Source: Blasia pusilla
Lineage: Eukaryota > Marchantiophyta > Marchantiopsida > Blasiales
Assembly (NCBI GenBank): GCA_050084515.1
Contig: CM114271.1
Coordinates: 57,660,001-57,724,000 of the forward strand
Direction of reading: 5' to 3'
DNA length: 64,000 nucleotides
The notes beneath the pieces were generated by a model. The model did no database searches. It was not told where the DNA came from and saw nothing but the letters and a program-made list of their open reading frames with translations. The translations under genes and the position numbers were made by a program. Within the stretch, counting starts at the first letter, position 1. The number at the start of each line of letters is the position of its first letter. Shown here piece by piece: positions 21,870 to 34,132 of the stretch.

Positions 21870-23360
21870 CACAGATTCCCAATTTCAACTCCATCGCCTG
21901 TGTCTCCCGCAGATGTGAGGGAGACCCAGTCGTGGTCGCCTGGCCATAGAGAGAGAATACAGAGCATTAATTGCTCTTTCGTGACCCGTGATCGCGCCCG
22001 GGTCAGAAAGGAGTCCTTTGGCCGTGCCGGAATAGGGAGGATGCGAAACATTTTCCCGGCGCCTCTTTCCCGTCCGCCCGCTCCGCTATTACTTGGGTTC
22101 GGATATCCGCACCAGTTGGGCACTTGTCTTCCCACTTCAAGCTTCTTACATCGGCTGGCCTCCTTTGATGTTTCTATCTTGGCAACTTTTGGTCAACTTC
22201 TTGGCCCGAATACCTTTGAGGGAGAGGATGGTGTCTATGCTTCACGACAAGCTATCTTGCCTATTTCTTTTGGAGGGGTGGGACTATCCTCCACAGTCAC
22301 ATCTGCTCCCGCAGCCTTTTTGGGGAATTGGGCGTTGGTAGCACCGATTATGGCTTTAAGGTTTCTCCAAGGAGATACACCTATCTTGATGGATCATATC
22401 CCCCATGTCAAGGAGGGGGACTTGTTATTTCAACAACAACTGAGATCTGCACGAGCTCTTCTTCCTCTTGCTACACAAGCAATTCTACCCCCTTTCAGTC
22501 AACTAATTACAGAAGGGCTTGATCGACTTCAAGAGCATATCTCCGAGAATCTGCATCAAATCAACTTTTCCAGCATTCTCTCAAAGGCATCCTCCGACGC
22601 TAATCGAGCTCGTCTACGTTCATGTGCGGGTATCGGAGCGGGGGCGTGGCTTACTACAAATCCTCTTATTCTTCCATTTCGTCTTCCTCGAAGTATATTC
22701 TCGACAGCTTTGCGATTACGTCTTGGACTTCCCCATCCTTCTCTCTTAGGTGTGCCGAATTGTGTATGCGGGGATCCCATTGATGCCAAGGGTATCAATA
22801 TTCTCCGATGTGCACATGGTGGAGAACGAACGGCCACACATGATATCATTAGAGAGACGGTAGCATCGGTGGCTCGTACGGCAGGATACACCGTTGGGCA
22901 AGAGCAACTCCATGTCCTACCTTCAACCACACAAGCAACCTCTTGTCGGAGAGTGGATCTTGTTATGTCTCGAGGTGGATTCTGGACACTAGGTGATGTG
23001 GTGGTTGTTGATCCAACACGTTTTGATTTGGTGTGTAGAGCCGCACATACCAAAGGTTTGGCGGCCGAAGCTGCAGCAAGAATCAAGGAGTTAAGTTATG
23101 CAATGAGACATGCGACTGACGGATTTATTCCGTTTGCAGTGGAAGTATTCGATCATTTACATGTGTCTTTTGATACTTTCCTGAAAACATGTGCTCACCA
23201 CTCCCTCGAGAATCATCACCTTGCCCCTTCCCGTAATCCTTCTCTCTCGGTTGTTACTACTTATTTTAGGCAATGCATCTTAGTGGCCTTACAACGTGCA
23301 CAAGCCTTGGCATTAAAACGTCGTGCGGAGGTGCTCGCCTCGTCGTCCATTCACGTCTGA
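21870..23360 (+). CDS. Non-LTR retroelement C-terminal protein with restriction-like endonuclease (5'-truncated)
   Basis: The frame is open after a TAG at 21867; the first ATG is at 22041. It contains RQAILPISFGGVGLSS, resembling the region after the RT palm in RLE-type non-LTR elements. A zinc-binding-like CVCG, then LRCAHGG and a His, follows. Next comes a PD-(D/E)XK-like core: RRVDLVMSRGGFWTLGDVVV followed by VDPT. In RLE elements this endonuclease nicks the target for target-primed reverse transcription. No YADD-type palm motif is present, so the protein is only the C-terminal part of an element ORF. It has no internal stops, unlike the decayed copy at 4730-5560, which suggests a younger insertion. 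Residue roles are inferred from family knowledge. A domesticated protein of the same origin is the alternative. Confidence 0.7.
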   Translation, partial: HRFPISTPSPVSPADVRETQSWSPGHRERIQSINCSFVTRDRARVRKESFGRAGIGRMRNIFPAPLSRPPAPLLLGFGYPHQLGTCLPTSSFLHRLASFDVSILATFGQLLGPNTFEGEDGVYASRQAILPISFGGVGLSSTVTSAPAAFLGNWALVAPIMALRFLQGDTPILMDHIPHVKEGDLLFQQQLRSARALLPLATQAILPPFSQLITEGLDRLQEHISENLHQINFSSILSKASSDANRARLRSCAGIGAGAWLTTNPLILPFRLPRSIFSTALRLRLGLPHPSLLGVPNCVCGDPIDAKGINILRCAHGGERTATHDIIRETVASVARTAGYTVGQEQLHVLPSTTQATSCRRVDLVMSRGGFWTLGDVVVVDPTRFDLVCRAAHTKGLAAEAAARIKELSYAMRHATDGFIPFAVEVFDHLHVSFDTFLKTCAHHSLENHHLAPSRNPSLSVVTTYFRQCILVALQRAQALALKRRAEVLASSSIHV

Positions 23361-23929
23361 CCAACCACTCCTTTTCTTGTCAGATTTGTTTCAGGCAATC
23401 AATCGTGTTGCTTGTTGAGCCGGTGTTTACATGGGCTTGTTGCCATTTTCTTTTTGCATTCTTTTATGTATTTTTTTACTCCTCTTTTGAGTTGTTATTA
23501 CCTTTCTTTGTCCTCTTTTGAGGTTTATTTTATAATAAAGTGGATTCAGAAGTTGGGGGTTATTTCATGCTCATGGCATGGCATGAATTTTTTATCCCAT
23601 GGCCCGCCCATTGACATAGATGGCAAGGCCATGTGGAATTTGAATTTCAAATTCTGAGCATATAAGCGGAGCAGAGGGTGGCCAAGGCAAGCAGAGTGCA
23701 AGGGGACCCTGGGTGCGGAGGCTCGACAAGAGCTGCGCGTAGCTTTATTCATGCTGCTACTGCAAATTTGCACAGAGCCCTTGCTGTGATCTACGTTCCA
23801 TCGTGTTTTCTTTGTGTGAGTAATCTCCACCAAAGGAAAAGTTTCTGGATCTGTGTGGTTGCTCCAATGGTAGAGGCTACATGTTCCCTGAAGTACTTCT
23901 TGATTGAAGAAATCTAGGTGGTCGCCACG
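23361..23929. other. 3' tail of the endonuclease-domain element and flank
   Basis: T-rich DNA continues from the stop codon to about 23540. The part including tgttgccattttctttttgcatt recurs in the decayed copy at about 5538, so it belongs to the element 3' end. No poly(A) tail is visible. From about 23550 to 23929 no gene is recognised. Confidence 0.45.
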
Positions 23930-26900
23930 ATGCGCTCATTGCCACCCCTTTGTCTTGCTCTTCATGCTGCTTCCCCCTTGAGGCCATCCACTATTGTGGA
24001 TCGTATTGGTGCAGGTGCAATTTCTCTCTTGCGGAGCGATGCCAGAATGCTTTTCGATCTAACCAACTGAATGAACGCCATTGATTCATTGAACAACATG
24101 CTAATCTTTGAGAATCCGAGTAGAGACATATGTCAAGAAATGTGAAAGTTATTTATCTAGAATAAATATTTCAGTATGTAGGAGTTTAAGATGATTGATG
24201 ATTCAATGGTAGAGGCCTCAACGATAGATCCTGAATCAAGAGCTATCTGTAACATCAATGTGTCCTCCAAAGCATTTCGTGACTTCACTATTTGTGGAAA
24301 ATGTATATGCTTGCCTTTGTGGACTTATTGCGACCCCATTGTCTTGCTCTTCATGTTGGTTCCCCCTTGAGGACGTCCACCGTTGTAGATCATATTGGTG
24401 CGATTTCTCGTTTGCGGAGCGATGCCAAAATGCCTTCCGATGTAATTAACAAGCCGGACGCCACTGATTCATTGAACATCATGCCAATCTTGGAGAAACC
24501 GGGTGGAGACGTCTATCAAGAAATATGACAGCTGTATATATAGAATATACATTCCAATATGTAGGAGTTGAGGATGATCAATGGTAGAGGCTGAATTAAT
24601 GCCTATACGTGATTTCCCAATTTCTCTGTTGTGGAGCGATGCCAAAATACTTTTCGATCTTATCAATTGAGCAAACGCCATTGATTCATTGAATAGCATG
24701 CTAATTTTTGATAATCCAGGTAGAGACATCTATGAAGAAATATGGAAGGTAAATATCTAAAATATAAATCTCAATATGTAGGAGCTTGAGATGAATGATG
24801 ATTCAATGGTAGAGGCCTCAACTATAGATTCTGAATCAAGAGCTATCTGTATCATCAATGTGTCCTCCAAAGAATTTCTTGATTCTATTATTTGTGGCAA
24901 ATGTATATGCTTGCCTTTGTGGACTTATTGCGACCCCATTGTCTTGCTCTTCATGCTCGTGCCCCCTTGAGGACGTCTACCCTTTTAGATCGTATTGGCG
25001 CGATTTCTTGTTTGTGGAGCGATGCCAGATGCCTTCCAATGTAATGAAGTGGCCGGACGCCACTGATTCATTGAACATCATGCCAATCTTGGAGAATCCG
25101 GGTGGAGACGTCTGTTAAGAAATATGACAGTTGTATACATAGAATATACATTTCAATATGTAGGAGTTCAGGATGATCAATGGTAGAGGTTGAATCAATA
25201 CTTATGCGTGATTTCGCAACTTCTCGCTTGTTGAGCGATGCCAGAATGCTTTTCGTTCTTATCAAATAAACGAACGCCATTGCCATTGCCAAAACGCCTT
25301 GACCGCCAACCGAGTGAAATCTTCGTGGGCTGGTCCCCTTGAGGATGTCCACCGTTGTAGATCCTATTGACGCGATTTCTCGTTTGCGGAACGATGCCAG
25401 AATGCCTTCCGATGTAATGAAGTGGCCGGACGCCACTGATTCATTGAACATCATGCCAATCTTGGAGAATCCGGGTGGAGACGTCTATTAAGAAATATGA
25501 CAGTTGTATACATAGAATATACATTTCAATATGTAGGAGTTGAGGATGATCAATGGTAGAGGTTGAATCAATACTTATGCGTGATTTCGCAACTTCTCGC
25601 TTGTTGAGCGATGCCAGAATGCTTTTCGTTCTTATCAAATAAACGAACGCCATTGCCAAAACGCCCTTGACCGCCAACTGAGTGAACGCCATTTTCTTGC
25701 TCTTCGTGCTGGTCCCCCCTTGAGGATGTCCACCGTTGTAGATCGTATTGACGCGATTTCTCGTTTGCGGAACGATGCCAGAATGCCTTCCGATGTAATG
25801 AAGTGGCCGGACGCCACTGATTCATTGAACATCATGCCAATCTTGGAGAATCCGGGTGGAGACGTCTGTTAAGAAATATGACAGTTGTATACATAGAATA
25901 TACATTTCAATATGTAGGAGTTGAGGATGATCAATGGTAGAGGTTGAATCAATACTTATACGTGATTTCGCAACTTCTCGCTTGTTGAGCGATGCCAGAA
26001 TGCTTTTCGTTCTTATCAAATAAACGAACGCCATTGCCAAAACGCCCTTGACCGCCAACTGAGTGAACGCCATTTTCTTGCTCTTCGTGCTGGTCCCCCC
26101 TTGAGGATGTCCACCGTTGTAGATCGTATTGACGCGATTTCTCGTTTGCGGAACGATGCCAGAATGCCTTCCGATGTAATGAAGTGGCCGGACGCCACTG
26201 ATTCATTGAACATCATGCCAATCTTGGAGAATCCGGTGTGAGACGTCTATTAAGAAATATGACATTGCTTGTATACATAGAATATACATTTCAATATGTA
26301 GGAGTTCAGGATGATCAATGGTAGAGGTTGAATCAATACTTATACGTGATTTCGCAACTTCTCGCTTGTTGAGCGATGCCAGAATGCTTTTCGTTCTTAT
26401 CAAATAAACGAACGCCATTGCCAAAACGCCCTTGACCGCCAATTGAGTGAACGCCATTTTCTTGCTCTTCGTGCTGGTCCCCCCTTGAGGATGTCCACCG
26501 TTGTAGATCGTATTGACGCGATTTCTCGTTTGCGGAACGATGCCAGAATGCCTTCCGATGTAATGAAGTGGCCGGACGCCACTGATTCATTGAACATCAT
26601 GCCAATCTTGGAGAATCCGGGTGGAGACGTCTGTTAAGAAATATGACAGTTGTATACATAGAATATACATTTCAATATGTAGGAGTTCAGGATGATCAAT
26701 GGTAGAGGTTGAATCAATACTTATCGTGATTTCGCAACTTTCGCTTGTTGAGGGATGCGAATGCTTTTCGTTCTTATCAAATAAAACGAACGCCATTGCC
26801 AAAACGCCCTTGACCGAATTGAGTGAACGCCATTTTCTTGCTCTTCATGTTTGGTCCCCTTGAGGATGTCCACCGTTGTAGATCGTATTGACGCGATTTC

Positions 26901-28507
26901 TCGTTTGCGGAACGATGCCAGAATGCCTTCCGATGTAATGAAGTGGCCGGACGCCACTGATTCATTGAACATCATGCCAATCTTGGAGAAAATCCGGGTG
27001 GAGACGTCTTTAAGAAATATGACGATTGTATACATAGAATATACATTTCAATATGTAGGAGTTGAGGATGATCAATGGTAGAGGTTGAATCAAAAACGTG
27101 CCAACTTCTCGCTTGTTGAGCGATGCCGAACACTTTTCGTTCTTATCAAATAAACGACGCCATTGCCAAAACGCCTTGACCGCCAATTGAGTGAACGCCA
27201 TTTTCTTGTCTTCGCTTCTGGTCCCCTTGAGGATGTCCACCGTTGTAGATCCTATTGACGCGATTTTCGTTTTGAACGATGCCGAATGCCTTCCGATGTA
27301 ATGAAGTGCGATTCATTGAACATCATGCCAATCTTGGAGAATCCGGGTGGAGACGCTGTTAAGAAATATGGATTGTATACATAGAATATACATTTCAATA
27401 TGTAGGAGTTCAGGATGATCAATGGTAGAGGTTGAATCAATACTTATACGTGATTTCGCAACTTCTCGCTTGTTGAGCGATGCCAGAATGCTTTTCGTTC
27501 TTATCAAATAAACGAACGCCATTGCCTGGTCCCCTTGAGGAAAACGCCTTGATCCTGACAATTGAGTGAACATCATGCCAATCTTGGAGAATCCGGGAAC
27601 GCATTAAGAAATATCATTTTCATAGAATATACATTTCAATATGTAGGAGTTGAGGATGATCAATGGTAGAGGTTGAATCAATCCCCTCTTGTTTGAGGAT
27701 GTCCACCGTTGTGAAGCCATCTCTTCGTATGGTCCCCTTGAGGATGTCCATTGTAGATCGTATTGACGCGATTTCTCGTTTGCGGAACGATGCCAGAATG
27801 CCTTCCGATGTAATGAAGTGGCCGGACGCCACTGATTCATTGAACATCATGCCAATCTTGGAGAATCCGGGTGGAGACGTCTTTCAAGAAATATGACAGT
27901 TGTATCTATAGAATATACATTTCAATATGTAGGAGTCTAGGATGATCAATGGTAGAGGCTAAGAAAACGCCATTGCGAGAACGCCCTTGACCGCCAACTT
28001 AGCGAACGCCATTGTCTCGCTCTTCATGCTGGTCCCCCTTTGAGGATGTCCAGAATGCCTTCCGATATAATGAATTGGCCGGACGCCACTGATTCATTGA
28101 ACATCATGCCAATCTTGGAGAATCCGGGTAGAGACGTCTGTCAAGAAATATGACAACTGTATGTATAGAATATATATTTCAATATGTAGGAGTTGAGGAT
28201 GATCAATGGTAGAGGCTGAATCAATACCTACACGTGATTTCTCCATTTCTCTCTTGCGGAGCGATGACAGAATGCTTTTCGTTCTTATCAAATAAGCGAA
28301 CGCCATTGCCTGAACGCGCTTGACCGCCAACTGAGCAAACACCATTGTCTTGCTCTTCATACTGGCCCCCCCTTGAGGATGTCCACCGTTGTAGATCGTA
28401 TTGGCGCGATTTCTTGTTTGCGGAGCGATGCCTGAATGCCTCCCGATGTAATGAACTAGCCGGACGCCACTGATTCATTGAACATCATGCCAATCTTGGA
28501 GAATGCG
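23930..28507. repeat. Tandem array of ~381-bp satellite-like units
   Basis: The landmark gaacatcatgccaatcttgg recurs at about 24474, 25075, 25447, 25828, 26209, 26593, 26967, 27317, 27568, 27843, 28105 and 28486. Spacing is 381 bp in the most uniform part (25447-26209). Neighbouring central units are nearly identical; units at the left (23930-25000) are longer and diverged, and those at 26700-28100 are shortened. Each unit has two related halves: one with cgtttgcggaacgatgccag followed by aatgccttccg, the other with cttgttgagcgatgccag followed by aatgcttttcg. The unit is therefore an old dimer. Short minus-strand frames repeated in every unit have no family resemblance. Confidence 0.92.
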
Positions 28508-28509
28508 GG

Positions 28510-28797
28510 TGGAGATATGTGTCAGGACGAAGGGTGAAAGTTAGGAAAGCTAAATTAGAGGAAGAATTAGAGTTGGAAAAAATTACACAAGTGGAAGCAA
28601 AATTAAAAAAACGTGCAGAGAAAAGGGATAAGTTCTACATCAAATGTGCTATCCCTAAACAAGAGGAGAAAGATAGGGCAGAATGTATGGCTTATGTTGA
28701 AAACCTTCAATGTGAAGAACGGTTAGCAGCATACATGAAGAAAGTTGAGAAGGAGGAGAGAAGGTGGCAAAATATAAAGGATTGGTCACCAAAATGA
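28510..28797 (+). pseudogene. Charged coiled-coil protein fragment at the array edge
   Basis: An open frame of about 92 codons ends at 28797 with a highly charged, probably coiled-coil sequence: RKAKLEEELELEKITQVEAK, later KVEKEERRWQNIKDW. No ATG precedes it; upstream it runs straight into the last satellite unit. It looks like the 3' end of a host gene or transposon ORF joined to the array. I do not recognise the family. Confidence 0.45.
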
Positions 28798-28839
28798 TTC
28801 TTGGTTGTATAGTTGCTTTCAAACCTAGCCTTTGAGCTC

Positions 28840-29590
28840 AAACTTTGTTTGAAATGGGTTTGATGGAAGTAAATTCAAAGTTTGTGGAAGCAGTTTTTTT
28901 GGCTGATTCTTCATAAGCATAAATTGTGTTTATCATGAATTTATTTTGTAGTGTATTCTTTTTCATGTATAGAGTAAATACTCACGCCATGACAGTCACG
29001 TTGTGTCATATGTACCAATAGATTTCCTATTTCAACCCATAATAAATGTTTGCTAATTGCAGAAATTCAAGGAGTATAGGAAGGCATTTTGTTCAAGTCT
29101 TCTTTACTAACGAAAGGTATTATGGCTCTTCCCCCAAAAGTAGCCTCCAAATGATAACGTGTGTATATAGGTTATCTGGTGAGCGTTGACTCGGTCAACC
29201 GATCACTTGGGGGAAGTAAAACGCATGTTATCTATCGGTAGGCTAATGAAGATGTGACAATGTCTAATGTTATATTTACTAGTGTTGGTTCTAAATTCGA
29301 GTAATTATAATGTCAGTTTCATATATGAATTTAAATTATGAAACCTTTCGAAACTATAGGACTTTAAAATGTAACATCTTAAAAATTTGCAGTATATTGT
29401 TTAATTACTTTAAGTAGTTGTTATGTCAATGAGATGCATGCTTTAAAAAAAACCCCAACATTCTAGTTTTATATATTTTGGATATTTTCAAAATTTTGTG
29501 GGTGGAATTTCATTTGAATATCTTATTTGAAAACTTTGTTTGAAATGGGCTTGATAGAAGTAAATTCAAAGTTTGTGGAAACACCACTTT
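28840..29590. repeat. Direct repeats flanking the left arm of the fold-back
   Basis: The sequence aactttgtttgaaatggg followed by ttgat-gaagtaaattcaaagtttgtggaa occurs at about 28840-28890 and again at about 29533-29582 with three or four differences. One copy is outside and one is inside the fold-back. Confidence 0.75.
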
Positions 29591-30720
29591 AATATCCAAA
29601 ATTTCACTCCTATCACTACATACTATATTTTGTATATTAAAAATTTGAACCCAGAAACGTAGCACTACTTCAATATTTATTTTAATTTCATATTAATTTG
29701 GAAAATATGATATCGTCGTTTCCTTTTCCTAGGAGTCTCAACCAAGAAAAGAAAATCACTTTTTCAGTTCAAAATATGTCAAGAATATTTTAATCATATC
29801 ATATTTGGTAGGGAGAAAGAATATCATGATTGTCTTTATATATCTTATAGAGACCTTACAAGTCATATAGTTTAGAAACATTTCATAATTTAAATTCATA
29901 TATGAAATCAACATTATAATTACCTAAACTTTGAAATATACACTAGTATTGGAGTGTTCCTCTTACTTTTTCAAACTCCCCTCATGGCATTCTCAACCAA
30001 TATGATTATTCGCATTTTGAGCCAACACTATTAAACATTACAATAGACATTGTCACATCTTAGTTAGCCTACCGATAGATAACGTGCATTTTACTTTTCC
30101 CAAGTCACTTGTTGACCGAGTCAACCATCACAAGGTAACCTGTACACACACATTATCATTTGGAGGCTATATTTGGGGGAAGAGCCATTTGTGTAGCGAT
30201 GTGTATGCGCACAATAACATATACCAAAAGGATGAAGTCAAATTATCCTTGTCTCATCTAAAATTATTTGCTGCTTTTGCAATTTTTTAGATTTCTTTTA
30301 CTCTCCCCTTATTACTTGGTTATATAATATTAGCGTAATAAATTGTACAATATAGGAAATAAAAAGCCTACAATTTGGAATTGCTTCCATTGAATAGATC
30401 AAAATTTAATATTCTTCATTCCTTCATAAGCTTAACGGACAACATTATGATAATTAAAATATTTTCTCATGTATCTTAAAAACAATTACTACCACATATA
30501 ATCTATATTGGTTAAAGGTATGACGACCTTCCATTTTTAGACGAGTGCATAATAACTTCCATTTATCAGGGTTAAGTGGCGGAATGCAATCTTCATGTAG
30601 GGGGAGCCAAGTGTACAAAACTCATATAAATAGAATTCCTTTCGTTAGTAAAGAATACTTGAAAAAAATACCTTCCCATACTCCTTGAATTTCTTCATTT
30701 GGAAAACATTTATTATGAGT
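29061..30720. repeat. Large fold-back (inverted repeat) element
   Basis: The left arm 29061-29400 is the inverse of two right-arm pieces, 29840-30180 and 30640-30720. Examples: gaaattcaaggagtatagg (29062) against ccttcccatactccttgaatttc (about 30673-30695); cttcccccaaaagtagcctccaaatg against catttggaggctatatttgggggaag; gttatctatcggtaggcta against tagcctaccgatagataac; atttcatatatgaatttaaattatga against its inverse at about 29895. About 460 bp interrupts the right arm at 30185-30640. The loop is about 29400-29840. No transposase is inside, so it would be a non-autonomous fold-back DNA element. Confidence 0.85.
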
Positions 30721-31640
30721 TGAAATGGGAAAACTTTTCTGGGGATACAAAAAGAAAACCATATTCCTTTTCATTTTTGTAAATTCAAATTTTTTATTGT
30801 TATCATAACTGTTTCATACAACTGTGTCTGAACATTATTTGGAAGAAAATGGAAAGCATTCCACCTTGCCCATATGATCACTATGGAAGGATTTTTTCAA
30901 ATAAAATATGTTATGTTTCAAAAGCTAACGTTCATATATTATTGTTATTTGCTGGCAAATAGAAAGGTTTCTTCCCTTTCCCATATACTACCTTAGAAGG
31001 GCCTTACAAGAAGCATTCTACTATCAACCATAGTCTTATTTGGAGTACTTATACCGAAGTGGGTATCCAGTGTTACAAACCAAATAGGGTGCGAAGGGAT
31101 TGAAGAGTAAGACGGAGAATATTGAAAGCATTCTAGCTTTCTGAATCCAAAATATTATACAATATGTATGTGGAAAGCATTCTAAAAATTATCAACCAAC
31201 AAAGCTCTTGCGATCTGTCTTTCAGAATGACAAGGGTCGCATTCCAGCAATATTGTATAGTATTATATAACACTTTTTGACAAATTTATTTCCTTCATGT
31301 TACTAGAACAAAACACAAAAAAAATCCATGTTACTATCCATGAGCAATTACTCCATACGTGCTACGTACAGCTATGGACCAACCTTAACAATAATGAATC
31401 CAAATAAGTGAAGTAAGACTTTATTATAACAGAAAAACAAATTTCCATGGGTCATGGTCATACTTAACTCTCATGTCTTCCTTTATATTTGAATGAAGAG
31501 TTTCAATGGATAACCTCCCTCAGCTTTTTTGGCAAAAGATCCAATGTGATTTGAGCGTGCAAGAATTCCCATGCACTCCTGTTATCATCTAAATACCGCA
31601 AAACATCATTTTTCGCTACCATCAATCCTAAAACGTCCAT
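30721..31640. other. AT-rich stretch with GGAAAGCATTC-type words; no gene
   Basis: No recognised coding frame. Variants of the 12-mer described in the findings occur at 30851 (ggaaagcattcc), about 31128 and about 31170. Confidence 0.4.
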
Positions 31641-31648
31641 CTGTTCCA

Positions 31649-32363
31649 TCATGGAATGTCCTTTGCAAACAAATTTTTGTACAACCTCAAGAAGCCATGA
31701 AAAGTTTCCTCAAGACCCATACTTTGAAGCTGATGGAGAAGAACCTGCAGCGTGTTGAATGAGGTCTGCAATTCATTCACGATTGAATCCATACTATTAC
31801 AAAAATTTGAGATTGCTTTCAAGCTATTTGATAAAGCCAAAAACTTAGCCAACGTTTTTTGCTCATAATTAGTTGTATGCTTCCCTACAGGGCCCATAAA
31901 AACATTGATGAAAGTCTCCCCAAAGTGCTTATTCATGTCCAACAAAGATGCATCTGTTGCATACAATGGACATTTGGAACTACTACCCTTGGACCTTCGT
32001 GAGCGTTTCCCACTCCCCTCGACCGATATCACACTTGTATCGCCTTCATTGTGGCTTACATCTTGTGGAGTTCTCTTCCAAAATTCCAAGCTTTCTTTTC
32101 GGCTTCTCTTCCTTCCAGCATCTGAACTTTCCATGGGCATAAAATCTTAGAAGACTAAATACTCTCGATGGCTCTTGATGCACAGTTATGATGCCATCCA
32201 ATAGCCACTTCTCCATATTGTAGGTGCCCTCTAAACAAACTCTCTTGTTGTCATATGAAAATCCCTGTATTGCAATGCCCACAGGGAAACATTTAAGAAT
32301 GAGATTGCTTTCACAATTTTGATAGTCAGTAGTAAGCAATCTCTCTATCATTCTCGTGCACAC
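31649..32363 (-). CDS. Unrecognised ORFs downstream of the MULE transposase
   Basis: Two overlapping minus-strand frames are open here. One spans 32140-31649 (163 codons, true ATG, MPMESSDAGRKRSRKESLEF). It has a basic, serine-rich start and a helical C-terminal half with LGETFI-like and LLHQLQSMGLEE stretches. The other, 32363-32046 (105 codons), includes FSYDNKRVCLEGTYNMEKWL. Both use the strand of the MULE transposase and lie downstream of its SWIM finger, so they could be a C-terminal continuation, an accessory ORF, or exons of a host gene. The family is not recognised. Confidence 0.35.
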
Positions 32364-32554
32364 TTCTTAAACGCCACAGAATCCAACCACAATGACTTGC
32401 CTCATTACGTGCACCCAACAATCCTGAATCGCATCCGTGTGGGCGCAGAGGGGTCCGCGTCGGCTCCTAAAAGTTTGGAAGCATAGTTCAGGTCTGAAGG
32501 GAAGAAACACTACGGCGTCGCGCAGACGCGCGCACAAGTTGACGCTTGGGGTCG

Positions 32555-32800
32555 CATGGTATTGTGATAGAATGCCTTCCGATCGTATTTGTGGCAAGCA
32601 TTCCGGTATGTTTATTCATTACCAGACATGTAAGCTAGTACTCAGAGTTAAAGAGTTGTTCATTTTTTCAATGAACGCAAGTCTAAAGGGAATGCATGGT
32701 CTTTTGATAGAATGCCTTCCGATCACATTTTAGGTAACCATTCTGGATTTCTTTATCACTACCGGACATATGTGTTAGTATTGAAATATATATCGTGTCA
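32555..32800. repeat. Diverged 140-bp tandem duplication
   Basis: The phrase tgatagaatgccttccgatc occurs at about 32564 and again at about 32704, followed in both by a gcattccgg/ccattctgg word and ttattcattaccagacat / ttatcactaccggacat. The spacing is 140 bp. Both copies carry the recurring 12-mer. Confidence 0.75.
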
Positions 32801-33134
32801 CGTTTATCTCTCACGTATTTCATTCTTTGCTCAAAGTGCAGTCGTTTCCTTCCGAAGAAAGTGAGAAGAGTTGTTCATTATTTCAATTACATGGTGGGGA
32901 AAAAAAGAGCAAGGAAGGATCACCAACTAATATACGGAGAGACATTTATATAAAGATGCAATAACACAATCAATGAAATAGTAATAAACACCATACCACA
33001 TGGCAGAAACTGTATCAAGGATTTTGCATTGATCAAAATGTATTGGAGGATGAAGGATTGCATCCTTATTCAAAATCTCCAATGATATTACCAAAAGCGT
33101 ATTGTATACGGTGAGATCTGAAAATGAAGTTCAT

Positions 33135-34092
33135 TCATATATGGCCATTCATACCTCTATTTTCTGAATTATTGTTCTGGAATATAGCAGCATCTCTGTC
33201 TAGTTTCTCTTGTGGACCCAAATTTATCTTCTTGGGTTTTGGCTTTGGAAAACATGGCAAAGAGGAATTATTGACCTCATCTATTTGAGAACTTCTACTT
33301 GCAATTTGGGTACTTCTTCTAGAAGGTTGTGACCATCGTTCAACGCTAGACTTCACTCGTTTGATGGAGTTATTATTGATGAATCCATCTCTGTAAATCT
33401 GAAACGGATTTCTTGGTTGTGGTGTTAAGCCATTGTTGAGAGTCACTTTTGCTGTCTCTATTCTACCATTGGTTTCTCAACATCTTACATACTAATGTAA
33501 AAAATTACAGGTTTCCTCCACAATTAGTGCGTAGTTCACTGTATAACTTGTCCATAGTAATGACCATCTGCTCCATAGAGGGAGATGGACTCGGAAGAAC
33601 TCTATTAGAACTCTCTTGTATTCCCATTAACATCCATGGAGATCTTTCAGCAATTGGTGGATGGTGCAGAAGCGTGCCCATATATCCATCTTCCATATAT
33701 GAAGAAAATATGGTGCTATCTTTATCTAGAATGCCTTCTGAAACATACCACATAGTAGCCATAACTTAAAAAAGGATATGTCATAAACAAATAAGACACC
33801 TCAACAACAAGGAAATATCTAAGTTTAAATTCATTGACAGGAGAAGATACCTGCTTCTGTTGATGGTAATTCATTGAGATCCAAGGTGTTTGGCAACGAT
33901 GGACGTAAGGTAGTGTTTGATTCGATCCTCACCATTTGTAGATGGCATATTCCTCCTTGTGTCGTACCCAATCTTGTTCCTAATATCCTCACTAAATCGG
34001 CCTCATCAAAGCTTTCCTGCAACAAAGCAACAATCTATTTTCCACTTCCACTTTCAGTCGGTTTCTACTTCATAATTCATATTTTATTTTGA
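33135..34092 (-). pseudogene. Possible C-terminal part of the MULE transposase gene
   Basis: Short minus-strand frames at 33135-33446 (NNGLTPQPRNPFQIYRD, later SLPCFPKPKPKKINLG) and 33831-34025 follow the SWIM finger on the same strand. Basic, proline-rich tails of this kind are common after SWIM fingers in MULE-family proteins. The assignment rests on position and composition only. Confidence 0.3.
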
Positions 34093-34132
34093 ACCATTAA
34101 AGAGCAAAGGATATTACTACATGGAATAATCA

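Noticed and set aside
21900-21902. Start of the endonuclease-domain protein at 21900
   Set aside because: The codon is GTG and upstream codons stay open to the TAG at 21867; the first ATG is 22041, so the true N terminus is unknown.
25441-26457. Repeated 83-codon minus-strand frames (MAFTQLAVKGVLAMAFVYLI...) in each satellite unit
   Set aside because: Conservation follows from DNA-level homogenisation of the array; other frames are equally conserved and no family is recognised.
23930-28507. CRISPR-like regular repeat array
   Set aside because: Units are ~381 bp with no short repeat/unique spacer pattern, and the genome is eukaryotic.
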